Part shown: piece by piece, positions 44,038 to 51,608 of the stretch | Numbering within the stretch: position 1 is the first letter of the stretch | Layout: the number at the start of each line of letters is the position of its first letter | From: Streptomyces zhihengii | GTDB taxonomy: Bacteria > Actinomycetota > Actinomycetes > Streptomycetales > Streptomycetaceae | Direction: 5' to 3' | Length of the DNA: 64,000 nucleotides | NCBI RefSeq assembly: GCF_016919245.1 | Contig: NZ_JAFEJA010000002.1 | Location: forward strand, 808,501-872,500 | Notes under the pieces: model-generated | What the model saw: only the letters and a program-made list of their open reading frames with translations | The model's database searches: none | What the model was told of the DNA's origin: nothing | Position numbers and translations under genes: made by a program

Positions 44038-44942
44038 CAGTCCTCACCCTGCCGCACCGGCCCGCCCCGCCCGTCCACGACCTGGGTGGGCGGCGGCACG
44101 TCCGTGTCGGGGGTCGGGGTTTCCCGGTCGGGGACGACGCGGGTGGGTGGGGGTGGGTCGGTGTCGGGGGTCGGGGTTTCCCGGTCGGGGACGACGCGGG
44201 TGGGTGGGGGTGGGTCGGTGTCGGGGGTCGGGGTTTCCCGGTCGGGGACGACGCGGGTGGGTGGGGGTGCGTCGGTGTCCGGGGGTGGGGCCTCCCGGTC
44301 GGGGACGACGCGGGTGGGCGGCGGGGGGTCCTCGACGGCGGCGGGCCGGGGGCCGTCCGGCGGGCGGGGCGGGTCGGCGCCGGTGACCCGGGTCAGGTCC
44401 GCCGGGCCCGCCGCGCCGGGTGCCGCCGGTGCGGCGGGGGCACGGCCGGGCTGCACGGCGGGCTCCGCCGACGCGGCGAGCGTCGACAGCCGCCGCCCGT
44501 CGCAGTGCACCCACCGCTCGTGCTCGGCGTCGTACAGCCACACCGACTCGCCGTCGACGACCATCCCCACCTTCAGGCCGCGCGTCCGCAGCCGGAACGT
44601 CTCGCCGTCGAGGCTCCCGTCCGCGAGCTCCCCGGCGGCGCGCCGGTAGCGGCCGAGCGCCTCCTCGGCCCGCGCCAGCAGCGGCCGGGGGTCGGCGGTG
44701 CGGGCCGCCGGCTGTCCGGCGGCCGGCGGGTCCGCCGGGACCGAGACCAGCAGCCGGCCGTCCACCCAGGCCGACCAGCCGTTGACGCACAGCACCTGCG
44801 CCCAGTCGCCCCGGCGCTCCAGCAGCTGCACGGGCAGCAGCGGGTCCAGCGGGACCGTGGGCCGGGACGTGTCCGGGCCCTCCCAGGCCGGGAGTCCGGC
44901 CCGGGGGACGACATGCGTGGGGGCGAAGTCCCAGCTCGTCAC
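44037..44942 (-). CDS. SH3-like protein with five PT(R/Q)VV tandem repeats, probable kinase substrate/FHA ligand
   Basis: A 301-aa protein. Residues about 25-70 look like a bacterial SH3-type fold (LERRGDWAQVLCVNGWSAWVDGRLL); residues 85-160 hold a helix and a second beta segment (GESVWLYDAEHERWVHCDG). The C-terminal 90 residues contain five copies of a 19-residue repeat with the core PPPTRVVPDRE, placing threonines at 210, 229, 248, 267 and 286; the last copy reads PPPTQVV. A sixth match, PTHVV, occurs at Thr9. A Val three residues after the Thr is a known FHA-domain preference. Lying between the kinase and FHA-transporter genes, it is a good candidate for a phosphorylated scaffold. The GTG start, 7 nt after the transporter stop, lacks a strong ribosome site. 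Confidence 0.85.
   Translation of the reverse strand: MTSWDFAPTHVVPRAGLPAWEGPDTSRPTVPLDPLLPVQLLERRGDWAQVLCVNGWSAWVDGRLLVSVPADPPAAGQPAARTADPRPLLARAEEALGRYRRAAGELADGSLDGETFRLRTRGLKVGMVVDGESVWLYDAEHERWVHCDGRRLSTLAASAEPAVQPGRAPAAPAAPGAAGPADLTRVTGADPPRPPDGPRPAAVEDPPPPTRVVPDREAPPPDTDAPPPTRVVPDRETPTPDTDPPPPTRVVPDRETPTPDTDPPPPTRVVPDRETPTPDTDVPPPTQVVDGRGGPVRQGED
44079..44330. repeat. 57-bp coding tandem repeat, about 4.5 units
   Basis: The DNA encoding the PPPTRVV repeats has an exact 57-bp period. Three central units are almost identical over their whole length (each includes TTTCCCGGTCGGGGACGACG on the plus strand); the outer units have diverged. Confidence 0.9.
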
Positions 44943-44948
44943 AGGCGC

Positions 44949-47300
44949 CTACTTTCGCATGATCGCCGGTTCGTGCCGCCGCAGCAGCCGGGACACCAGG
45001 AAGCCGAAAAGGACCGAGAGCACCACCAGCATCCCCATGTCCAGCAGCCACACGGCCGCGGAGTGCTCGAAGAGGGCGTCGTCCGTCAGGTCGCCCGGCA
45101 CGATCCGGCCCAGCCCGATCGTGCCCGCCATCGCCCCCAGCGCCCACCGGGACGGCACGAACCACGCGAGCTGCTCGATCACCGCGACGCCGTCCAGCTT
45201 CAGCAGCGCGCCGCAGAAGACGACCTGGACGATCGCGAGGAGCACCAGCAGCGGCATGGTGACCTCCTCCTTGCGCACCAGGGCCGACACCAGCAGGCCG
45301 AGCATCATCGCGGTGAACGCCAGCAGCGCCACCGCGAGGGTGATCTCCACCAGCGGGGGCAGCAGGACGCCCTCGCCGCCCGGGGCGCCCAGATCGACAC
45401 CGGCGAGTGCCACCAGGGTCAGCACGACCGCCTGGAGCACCGTGATCGTGCCCAGCACCACGACCTTCGACATCAGATAGGCGGATCTGGACAGGCCGAC
45501 GGCTCTCTCCCGCTGGTAGATGACGCGTTCCTTGACCAGCTCCCGCACCGCGTTCGCCGCGCCCGTGAGGACACCGCCGACACACAGGATGAGCAGCGCG
45601 TTCATCGCCGTCTCCCGGTCGAGGGTGCTGCCGGCGAGGGCGCGGGCCATCGCCCCCATCACGAAGGGCAGCGCGATCATGATGGCGAGGAACGTCCGGT
45701 CGGCGCTCAGCGCGGCGGTGTACCGGCGCACCAGGGTGCGCAGTTGCGCTCCCCAGCTCTGCGCCTTCGGCGGCGGCGCGACGGGCCCGGCCCGGCCGGC
45801 GTCCTCGTGCGGCGGCTGCCGGGTCGCCCCGGCGATGTACCGCTCGTGGAACGGCGACGCGCGGTACGTCCCGGCCCAGTCGCGGTCCTTGTCGTTCTCG
45901 AACGCCTCGAACGCCTCGGGCCACTGCTCGAAGCCGAAGAAGGCCAGCGCGTCGTCCGGGGGACCGTAGTAGGCGATCCGCCCGCCCGGCGCCAGCATCA
46001 GCAGCCGGTCGCAGACGTCGAGGCTCAGCACGCTGTGGGTGACGACGACCACCGTGCGCCCGTCGTCGGCGAGACCGCGCAGCATGTGCATCACGGAGCG
46101 GTCCATGCCCGGGTCCAGGCCCGAGGTCGGCTCGTCCAGGAACAGCAGCGACGGTTTGGTCAGCAGTTCCAGCGCCACGCTGACGCGTTTGCGCTGACCG
46201 CCGGAGAGGCTGTGGATCGGCTGGTCGGCCCGCTGTTCCAGGCCGAGTTCGCGGATCACCTCCGCCACCCTCTCCCGGCGCTCCTCGCGCGCGGTGTCCT
46301 GCGGGAAGCGCAGTTCGGCCGCGTAGCCGAGGGCCCGGCGCACGGTGAGCTGGGCGTGCAGGATGTCGTCCTGGGGGACCAGGCCGATGCGCTGGCGCAG
46401 CTCCGCGTAGTCCCGGTAGAGGTCGCGGCCGTCGTACAGCACCGTGCCCTCGTCGGCGGGCCGCAGCCCCGTCAGGGAGTTGAGCAGCGTGGACTTGCCC
46501 GCGCCGCTCGGACCGACGACGGCGAGCAGGCACTTCTCGCCGACGGGGAACGACACGTGGTCCAGCAGGGTGCGCCGGCCCTTGTCCACGGAGACGGCCA
46601 GGCCCTGCACGTCGAGGGAGACCTCGCCGGTGTCGACGAACTCCTGGAGCTCGTCGCCGACCAGGCAGAACGCCGAGTGCCCGATGCCCACGATGTCGCC
46701 CTGCCCGAGCGGGGCGACATCCACGGGGCGGCCGTTGAGGTAGGTGCCGTTGTGGCTGCCGAGGTCGGCGATCTCGTAGCCGCCGGCGTCGAGGGAGCGC
46801 AGTTCGGCATGGTGGCGCGAGACGATCAGGTCGTCGACGACGAGGTCGTTGTCGGGCGAGCGGCCGATCCGCACCGTGCGCGCGGGCAGCGGCCGGACGC
46901 TGGTGGGCTGCCGGAAGGTGCCGGTGGCGGCGGGCATCGAGACCGCCGACGGCCGGGCCGGGGCGGCGGGCCGCGGGGGAGCGCGGCCGACGAGGGTGGC
47001 ACGTGGTCCGTCCGCGGGGTTCCCGAAGCGGATGACGCTGCCGGGGCCGATGTCCCAGGTGCGCACGCGGTGCCCTTCGGCGTAGGTGCCGTTGGTGCTG
47101 TCCTCGTCGTGCACCGTCCAGTGGCCGTCCTCGGCGTGCAGCACCGCGTGGTGCCAGGAGACCCGCGCGTCGTCGATCACGATGTCGCTGAGGGGATCGC
47201 GGCCGACGTGGTAGTCCCGGCTCGGACTCACGAGCGTGGAGCCTTGATCGGTCTCCACGAGGAGTTCGGGCGCCGTCGGCATGGGAGGCCGCTCTGCCAT
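44949..47300 (-). CDS. ABC transporter with two N-terminal FHA domains (Rv1747-like half-transporter)
   Basis: A 783-aa protein. FHA domain 1 spans about 28-95 (HVGRDPLSDIVIDDARVSWHHA ... DSTNGTYAEG) and FHA 2 about 142-215 (IGRSPDNDLVVDD, VSRHHAEL, SHNGTYLNG); both keep the Arg, Ser-x-x-His and Asn-Gly residues that bind phosphothreonine. The linker carries possible acceptor threonines. The ATPase follows: Walker A VGPSGAGKS at 262-270, signature HSLSGGQRKRVSVALELL, Walker B LLFLDEPTSGLD. An ABC2-type membrane domain with six helices occupies about 520-778. The layout is that of M. tuberculosis Rv1747, whose FHA domains are targets of the neighbouring kinase PknF. It is probably an exporter whose activity is set by Thr phosphorylation; the cargo is unknown. 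Confidence 0.94.
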   Translation of the reverse strand: MAERPPMPTAPELLVETDQGSTLVSPSRDYHVGRDPLSDIVIDDARVSWHHAVLHAEDGHWTVHDEDSTNGTYAEGHRVRTWDIGPGSVIRFGNPADGPRATLVGRAPPRPAAPARPSAVSMPAATGTFRQPTSVRPLPARTVRIGRSPDNDLVVDDLIVSRHHAELRSLDAGGYEIADLGSHNGTYLNGRPVDVAPLGQGDIVGIGHSAFCLVGDELQEFVDTGEVSLDVQGLAVSVDKGRRTLLDHVSFPVGEKCLLAVVGPSGAGKSTLLNSLTGLRPADEGTVLYDGRDLYRDYAELRQRIGLVPQDDILHAQLTVRRALGYAAELRFPQDTAREERRERVAEVIRELGLEQRADQPIHSLSGGQRKRVSVALELLTKPSLLFLDEPTSGLDPGMDRSVMHMLRGLADDGRTVVVVTHSVLSLDVCDRLLMLAPGGRIAYYGPPDDALAFFGFEQWPEAFEAFENDKDRDWAGTYRASPFHERYIAGATRQPPHEDAGRAGPVAPPPKAQSWGAQLRTLVRRYTAALSADRTFLAIMIALPFVMGAMARALAGSTLDRETAMNALLILCVGGVLTGAANAVRELVKERVIYQRERAVGLSRSAYLMSKVVVLGTITVLQAVVLTLVALAGVDLGAPGGEGVLLPPLVEITLAVALLAFTAMMLGLLVSALVRKEEVTMPLLVLLAIVQVVFCGALLKLDGVAVIEQLAWFVPSRWALGAMAGTIGLGRIVPGDLTDDALFEHSAAVWLLDMGMLVVLSVLFGFLVSRLLRRHEPAIMRK

Positions 47301-47535
47301 GTCCGAATTCTAACGATCCGGGAGGTCCGTCGCCCGACGGCCGATCCCCGGTGGCGGGGGTCGCGCAGGTCAGGCGGCACGGCGGGCGATTGGGCCGACC
47401 GGGCGCGGGCCGTGCGGGTTGCGGGGCGGGCGGAGCCGGGTCATCCTCGTGGTGACCCAGAAGCGACAAGTGCTCACTCTTCGTACTCGGGGACCATCCA
47501 CGAATGAAGGGCCGTCGCGGTGAGGAGCCACGGTC

Positions 47536-48609
47536 ATGAACGTCCCGGTTTCCGCGTGTCACTACACCATCGAAGTACCCGCCACACCTGAACGCGTGCC
47601 GCAGATCCGGCGCATCGTCGCCGCGCATCTGCGCCACTGGAACCTCGCGTCGCAGGTCGCCCCCGTCTGCGGGGCCCTGGACGAGCTCGTCGGCAACGTC
47701 GTCCGGCATGTCGAGGGCGACAAGACGTGCGTCGTCGAACTGCGCTGGACGGGCAGCCGGCTCAGCGCCTCCGTCGCGGACCGCGACCGGCGTCTGCCGC
47801 CGCTGCGCACCTCGGTGCCCAGCCGGGGCGGTCTCGCCAAGGTCGCGAAGCTGAGCGACAGTTGGGGCACCTGCGGCACCGACGACGGCAAGGTGATCTG
47901 GTTCACCAGGCGGGTGAAGCAGTCCGAGCGGATCGGGCGCGGACAGCGCGCGCCGAGGGTGCCCGCCGTCGAGTTCCGCCCGCTGCCCGCGGCGCTGGCC
48001 GCCGGCCCGCCGGCCGATCCGGCCCGCGCGGGGGCCCGGCCACTTAACCCGGCGGGGCCCGCCCACCGCCGGGGCCCCGCGTCCGCACCCCCGGCGCCGC
48101 CCCCGTCCCCCCCGGGACGGGGGCGGCGCCGGAGGTGTCCCGTGATGCCGTGCGGGGCGGCCGGGCCCGGCGCGCGCGGGGGCGGGGGCCGGCCGCCGTG
48201 GGGTGTCACGCGGCGCTCCTGTCGGGCCGCTCGGCGGGATGCAGCCCGGCCACCAGGCGGAAGAAGTCCGCCTCGTTGCCCGCGAGTCCGACGGCGCCGA
48301 GGGCGGCGTCGGCCTCCGCCATCGGCGCCGCCAGCATCGGCAGTGCCTGCGGGGCGGCCCGCGGATCGGCGAGTGCGGCTCTGGCGGTCTGGAGCAGACG
48401 CAGATACGCCTGCGCGGCGGCGCGTTCCGGTTCGTTCATCTCGCTCTTCCCCTCGTGAAGGTGTCGGACCGTCAAGCATCTCGCGCGCCTCTGACAACGC
48501 GCGGGAGCCGGGAGGGAAAGCGGCCGGCGGCCCGCCCCCGAGGGCGGGCCGCCGGCTGGTGCGACGAGCGGGGGAGCGCCCGAAGGCGCGCCCGGCTAGA
48601 AGACGCTGA
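47536..48609 (+). CDS. RsbW-like ATP-binding anti-sigma factor with an implausible C-terminal extension
   Basis: The first about 135 residues form a compact HATPase domain of the anti-sigma type (N-box [42 protein letters not shown]), followed by a typical tail ([16 protein letters not shown]). Beyond about residue 160 the frame stays open to 48609 and encodes only Arg/Pro/Gly-rich low-complexity sequence. That part contains a perfect 19-bp terminator hairpin (48091-48132), runs antisense across a small gene with a normal start and ribosome site, and just overlaps the protease gene. A TAA at 48045-48047 lies in another frame. A one-base loss before it, in evolution or in assembly, would explain the missing stop. 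The real protein is probably about 165-170 aa. Confidence 0.7.
   Translation: MNVPVSACHYTIEVPATPERVPQIRRIVAAHLRHWNLASQVAPVCGALDELVGNVVRHVEGDKTCVVELRWTGSRLSASVADRDRRLPPLRTSVPSRGGLAKVAKLSDSWGTCGTDDGKVIWFTRRVKQSERIGRGQRAPRVPAVEFRPLPAALAAGPPADPARAGARPLNPAGPAHRRGPASAPPAPPPSPPGRGRRRRCPVMPCGAAGPGARGGGGRPPWGVTRRSCRAARRDAARPPGGRSPPRCPRVRRRRGRRRPPPSAPPASAVPAGRPADRRVRLWRSGADADTPARRRVPVRSSRSSPREGVGPSSISRASDNAREPGGKAAGGPPPRAGRRLVRRAGERPKARPARRR
48091..48132 (+). terminator. Perfect 19-bp hairpin inside the extended anti-sigma frame
   Basis: CCGGCGCCGCCCCCGTCCC (48091-48109) pairs with 48114-48132 around CCCC. Its position between the ATPase domain and the opposite-strand small gene suggests it is the natural terminator of both. 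Confidence 0.75.
48206..48439 (-). CDS. Small hypothetical protein, 77 aa, helical
   Basis: [20 protein letters not shown] and the following residues predict mostly amphipathic helices; [18 protein letters not shown] ends the protein. I do not recognise a family. ATG 48439 has GAGGGGAAG about 7 nt upstream, much better supported than a TTG at 48475. It is antisense to the doubtful extension of the anti-sigma gene and lies downstream of the protease gene on the same strand, separated from it by a terminator. Confidence 0.6.
   Translation of the reverse strand: MNEPERAAAQAYLRLLQTARAALADPRAAPQALPMLAAPMAEADAALGAVGLAGNEADFFRLVAGLHPAERPDRSAA
48524..48555 (-). terminator. Terminator of the protease gene
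   Basis: CCGGCGGCCCGCCC (48524-48537) pairs with 48542-48555 around a 4-nt loop, 41 nt beyond the protease stop codon on the minus strand. Confidence 0.75.
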
Positions 48610-49510
48610 CGCCGTAGGCGCTGAGCGCCTCGGTGACAGGCTGGAAGAACGTGGTGCCGCCGGAGGAGCAGTTGCCGCTGCCGCCCGAGGTCAGGCCGAG
48701 CGCGGTGGTGCCGGAGAACAGCGGGCCGCCGCTGTCGCCGGGCTCGGCGCAGACGTTGGTCTGGATCATGCCGTAGACGACGTCGCCGCCGCCGTAGTTG
48801 ACGGTCGCGTTGAGGCCGGTGACGGTGCCGCCGTGCAGGCCCGTGGTCGAACCGCTGCGCTGGACCGACTGCCCGACACGGGCGTTGCCCGCGGTGGTGA
48901 TGTCCCGGTAGCTGCCGTTGTAGAGGTAGACCCGGCCGTCGGCGGCCGAGGCGTTGGCGTGGCGGATCAGGCCGTAGTCGTTCGTGGGGAAGCTCGATCC
49001 GGTCCGGGTGCCGAGGAGGGTGGTGGACGAGGAGTTGGTGTACCAGGTGCTGCCGATCGCGGTGCAGTGACCGGCGGTGAGGGCGTAGTAGGTGCTGCCG
49101 CTGCGGACGTTGAAGCCGAGCGAACAGCGGCCGCCGCCCGCGTAGATGGCCTGGCCGCCGGCGATGAGCTTGTTGAAGGTGCCCTCGGTCCGCTTGATCG
49201 TGAGGTCGCCCGCGCGGTCGCCGGCCTCCTTCTTGATCGTCGCGATCTCCGCGGCGGAGACGGTCGAGTCCACCGTCACGACGACCTTGCCGGTCGCCTG
49301 GTCGGTGTACCACGCGGTGCCCGCCACGTCGGCGTCGAGGACCGCCTCACCCGCCTGGGCGAGCTGCGCGACGGTGGCCTTCTGGGGGGCTGCCTCGGCC
49401 ATGGCCGAGGGGGCTGCAAGCGCGGAGGCGGCCACGAGTGCGGACGCGACGGCGATCAGCCGGGCGCCTCTGGTCATACCGCCGAGGGGGGACATGCGCT
49501 TGATCTTCAC
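48596..49510 (-). CDS. Secreted streptogrisin-like serine protease (S1, alpha-lytic protease type) with propeptide
   Basis: A 304-aa preproprotein: signal peptide to about residue 38 (ALAAPSAMA), an alpha-lytic-type propeptide (about 40-115; [27 protein letters not shown]), and a mature chymotrypsin-fold domain of about 187 residues. The triad is His in [12 protein letters not shown], Asp in NDYGLIRHA and Ser in [12 protein letters not shown]. Mature cysteine pairs (RCSLGF/GHC and VCAEPG/NCSSGG) match streptogrisins A/B. The propeptide acts as an intramolecular chaperone and inhibitor, and the enzyme digests extracellular protein. GGAGG sits about 5 nt before GTG 49510, and a TTGACA promoter lies upstream. 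Confidence 0.95.
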   Translation of the reverse strand: MKIKRMSPLGGMTRGARLIAVASALVAASALAAPSAMAEAAPQKATVAQLAQAGEAVLDADVAGTAWYTDQATGKVVVTVDSTVSAAEIATIKKEAGDRAGDLTIKRTEGTFNKLIAGGQAIYAGGGRCSLGFNVRSGSTYYALTAGHCTAIGSTWYTNSSSTTLLGTRTGSSFPTNDYGLIRHANASAADGRVYLYNGSYRDITTAGNARVGQSVQRSGSTTGLHGGTVTGLNATVNYGGGDVVYGMIQTNVCAEPGDSGGPLFSGTTALGLTSGGSGNCSSGGTTFFQPVTEALSAYGVSVF

Positions 49511-49584
49511 TGCATCCTCCGTGGGGGATCGGGGCCCGTTGGGTGGGCGGGCCCGTGGAAGAGCGAGAGACGGACGGCCGGCGA

Positions 49585-49613
49585 AGGGTTGGTGCCGGTC
49601 ATGAGCCTGTCAA
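49585..49613 (-). promoter_or_regulatory. Promoter of the protease gene
   Basis: On the minus strand a perfect TTGACA (49613-49608) is followed after 17 bp by AACCCT (49590-49585), giving a leader of about 70 nt before GTG 49510. The -35 is strong, the -10 weak. Confidence 0.5.
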
Positions 49614-50182
49614 TCGCGACACCGTGAATCCTGGGGTGCGACAGGAGTCGCGACAAGATCGCCTTTCGGCCGCGCTACGCGCGTCCGCCCCTCGCGGCCG
49701 TGGACGCGTGTCACCGCGGGGGGTGCGGCGGCGGGGTGCGCCCGGCCGGAGGGAGGGGTGGCGCGCCGGGCAAAGAAAGAGCAAAAGCAACGGACCGTTT
49801 GCTGAGCGTCCGTCAGCTCGATGGTTGGGGAATGGACCACTCCGGTCTCGCGCGGGTGCCGTGGGGCACCGTGCGGCGGGGTGCCGTTCGGCGGGCTGAT
49901 CAGGAACGCCTCGTTCCGCAACGGGTCCGCGGGCCCGTCCGGAGCACCCCCGTGCGCGGGGCTCCCGGCCGGCCGCGCCGCCGCGGCCCACCCGGCCCGC
50001 CCGGCGGTGGCGTCCGCACACACCGGCCCCGCCCCGTGGGCCCGCTCCCACCGGCCGTGCCCCCGGGGCGGCGCCCGGGGCGCCGCCCCGGACATCCGCG
50101 GCCCCGGCCCCCGTCCGGCACCCAAATGCCGCGATCGCTCCCGTTCGCCCGGTGCCCGGCGGTGTCCTGATCCCGACCGTCG
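49614..50182. other. Long intergenic region without a convincing gene
   Basis: Several frames are open only because of base composition; none has a ribosome site together with recognisable content. The one distinct element is an A-rich stretch at 49770-49803 ending in an imperfect palindrome, GCAACGGACCGTTTGC (49787-49802), which could be an operator or promoter segment. GC-rich inverted repeats (GTGCCGTGGGGCAC around 49857) also occur. Confidence 0.35.
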
Positions 50183-50188
50183 TACCGT
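50183..50188 (+). promoter_or_regulatory. Probable -10 element of a leaderless transcript
   Basis: TACCGT ends 6 nt before ATG 50195, with no ribosome site between, the same geometry as at 41735 and 2087. Confidence 0.4.
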
Positions 50189-50194
50189 GAGCGC

Positions 50195-50887
50195 ATGTGC
50201 TGGAGTGCTACGGCCGACCTCGCGGCCGGCACCGTGATCACCGCCGCCGGTCTCGCCTCCACCGCCGTCACCCTGCGCCGGGGCCGCCCCCGGGAGCTGC
50301 CGCTCGCCGCCCTCCCCCTGCTGCTCGGCGCCCACCAGATCGTCGAGGCCGCACTCTGGCACCGGGGCGGCGGCAGCGGCCCCTGGACCACCGCCTGGGC
50401 CGTGATCGCCCTGCCCCTGCTCGCCGTCTGGATCCCCTTCGGCACCCTGCTCGCCTCACCCGCCCGCGTCCGCCCCCGGCTGGCCGTGCCCGCGGCCGCG
50501 GGAGCCGTGACGGCCGCCGTCCTCACCCATGTGCTCGCCACCACCGAGGTGAGCGCCGACATCCGCGAGCACACCGTCGGATACGGCATCGGCGTCCCCT
50601 GGCCGGCCCTGGTGCTGGGCGGCTACCTGCTCGCCACCGTCGGCTCGCTGCTGCTCGCCGACGACACCCGGCTGCGGCTGCTCGGCGCGCTCGCGGGCGC
50701 CGGGGCGCTCGTCAGCGCCCTGCTGTGGCGCACCGCGTTCGTGTCCACCTGGTGCGCGGTCGCGGCCGTCGCCTCCCTCGTCCTCCTCTCCTGGAGCCTG
50801 CGGCCGGCCGACCGGGGCCGCCCCGACCGGGCGGCCGGCCTCCGCGGCGCGGGTTCCCGGGACCCCGGCCCCCGCGACCGTGCGTGA
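50195..50887 (+). CDS. DUF6629-like integral membrane protein
   Basis: A 230-aa protein opening MCWSATADLAAG, the characteristic start of a streptomycete membrane family annotated DUF6629 (from memory). About seven hydrophobic segments are visible, with conserved-looking LLGAHQIVEAALWHRGGG in helix 2 and GYGIGVPWPALVLGGYLLATVGSLLLADD later. Function is unknown. The C-terminus (GSRDPGPRDRA) and the stop codon are contributed by a 25-bp tandem repeat array that continues for 160 bp downstream, so repeat expansion or loss could change the end of the protein. Confidence 0.85.
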   Translation: MCWSATADLAAGTVITAAGLASTAVTLRRGRPRELPLAALPLLLGAHQIVEAALWHRGGGSGPWTTAWAVIALPLLAVWIPFGTLLASPARVRPRLAVPAAAGAVTAAVLTHVLATTEVSADIREHTVGYGIGVPWPALVLGGYLLATVGSLLLADDTRLRLLGALAGAGALVSALLWRTAFVSTWCAVAAVASLVLLSWSLRPADRGRPDRAAGLRGAGSRDPGPRDRA

Positions 50888-51050
50888 CCCCGGGTTCAGT
50901 GACCGTGCACGACCCCGGCCCCCGCGACCGTGCGTGACCCCGGGTTCAGTGACCGTGCACGACCCCGGGCCCCGGGACCGTGCATGACCCCGGCCTCAGT
51001 GACCGTGCACGACCCCGGACCCCGAGACCGTGCATGAGCCCGGTCTCCGG
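50861..51050. repeat. 25-bp tandem repeat array, seven full units plus a partial one
   Basis: Units begin GACCGTGC at 50876, 50901, 50926, 50951, 50976, 51001 and 51026, exactly 25 bp apart; a partial unit precedes from 50861. The core is GACCGTGC(A/G)(T/C)GACCCCGG (one unit has GAGCCCGG). The last 7 bp alternate between a TTCAGT-type and a CCCCGC-type ending, giving a 50-bp higher-order period in the first part. The first units lie inside the coding end of the preceding gene. Confidence 0.95.
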
Positions 51051-51175
51051 TGGTACCCGCAGGACGCCGGCCGCCCGCCCGGTCGCACCGGCCCGCCCGC
51101 AGGGTGAGGCTGGGAGGGCAAGGGCCCGCCCGGCGCGGGCGGCGGCGACGACGCACGAACGGAAGGCGAACCACG

Positions 51176-51562
51176 GTGAACACAGCACAGGAGCACGAGG
51201 AGTCGGTGGTCGTGACCCTCACCGGCTGCTCCCCGGACGACGCGGACACCGTCTTCCGCGCACTCGGCCGCTCGTACACCTCGGACCGGGCCGCGCACGA
51301 GACGCCCAAGGACACCGCGGAAGGCCACGACACCGTCTGGGCCACCACCTTCGACGTGTCCCACCCGCTGGCCGGCCCGGAGCCGGTCACGCTCGCGGCA
51401 CCCGTGACGGTCGAGCTCCAGGGCGGCTACTGGGCGGTCGACCGGATGACCGAGACCCTGAACGCCAGCTTCGCCGTCCGCGAGGAGGGCATGGCGGCCG
51501 GCGACCAGGAGAAGGACGTGCAGCTCCGGCTGACCAGCGGCATCCCCACCGAACGCTTCTGA
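51176..51562 (+). CDS. Hypothetical protein, 128 aa
   Basis: I do not recognise this family. The protein is acidic and soluble, with no signal peptide or membrane segment. It alternates beta-prone stretches (EESVVVTLTGCSPDDADTVF, PVTVELQGGYWAVDRMTETL) and a C-terminal strand (DVQLRLTSGIPTERF), suggesting a small alpha/beta fold. GGAAGG lies about 11 nt before GTG 51176. It ends 46 nt before the succinate-semialdehyde dehydrogenase gene on the same strand and may share its transcript. Codon use matches its neighbours, so it is probably a genuine gene. Confidence 0.7.
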   Translation: MNTAQEHEESVVVTLTGCSPDDADTVFRALGRSYTSDRAAHETPKDTAEGHDTVWATTFDVSHPLAGPEPVTLAAPVTVELQGGYWAVDRMTETLNASFAVREEGMAAGDQEKDVQLRLTSGIPTERF

Positions 51563-51608
51563 ACATCCGGGGCGTCCGCCGCCGGCCCGAGCCACCACAG
51601 GAGACCCC

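Noticed and set aside
49700..50170. Possible proteins in the 49.6-50.2 kb gap
   Set aside because: Open frames exist on both strands but show no codon-position bias distinct from the other frames, no ribosome sites and no recognisable domains.
50861..51050. CRISPR array
   Set aside because: The 25-bp units are head-to-tail without unique spacers between them, and no cas gene is in the window.
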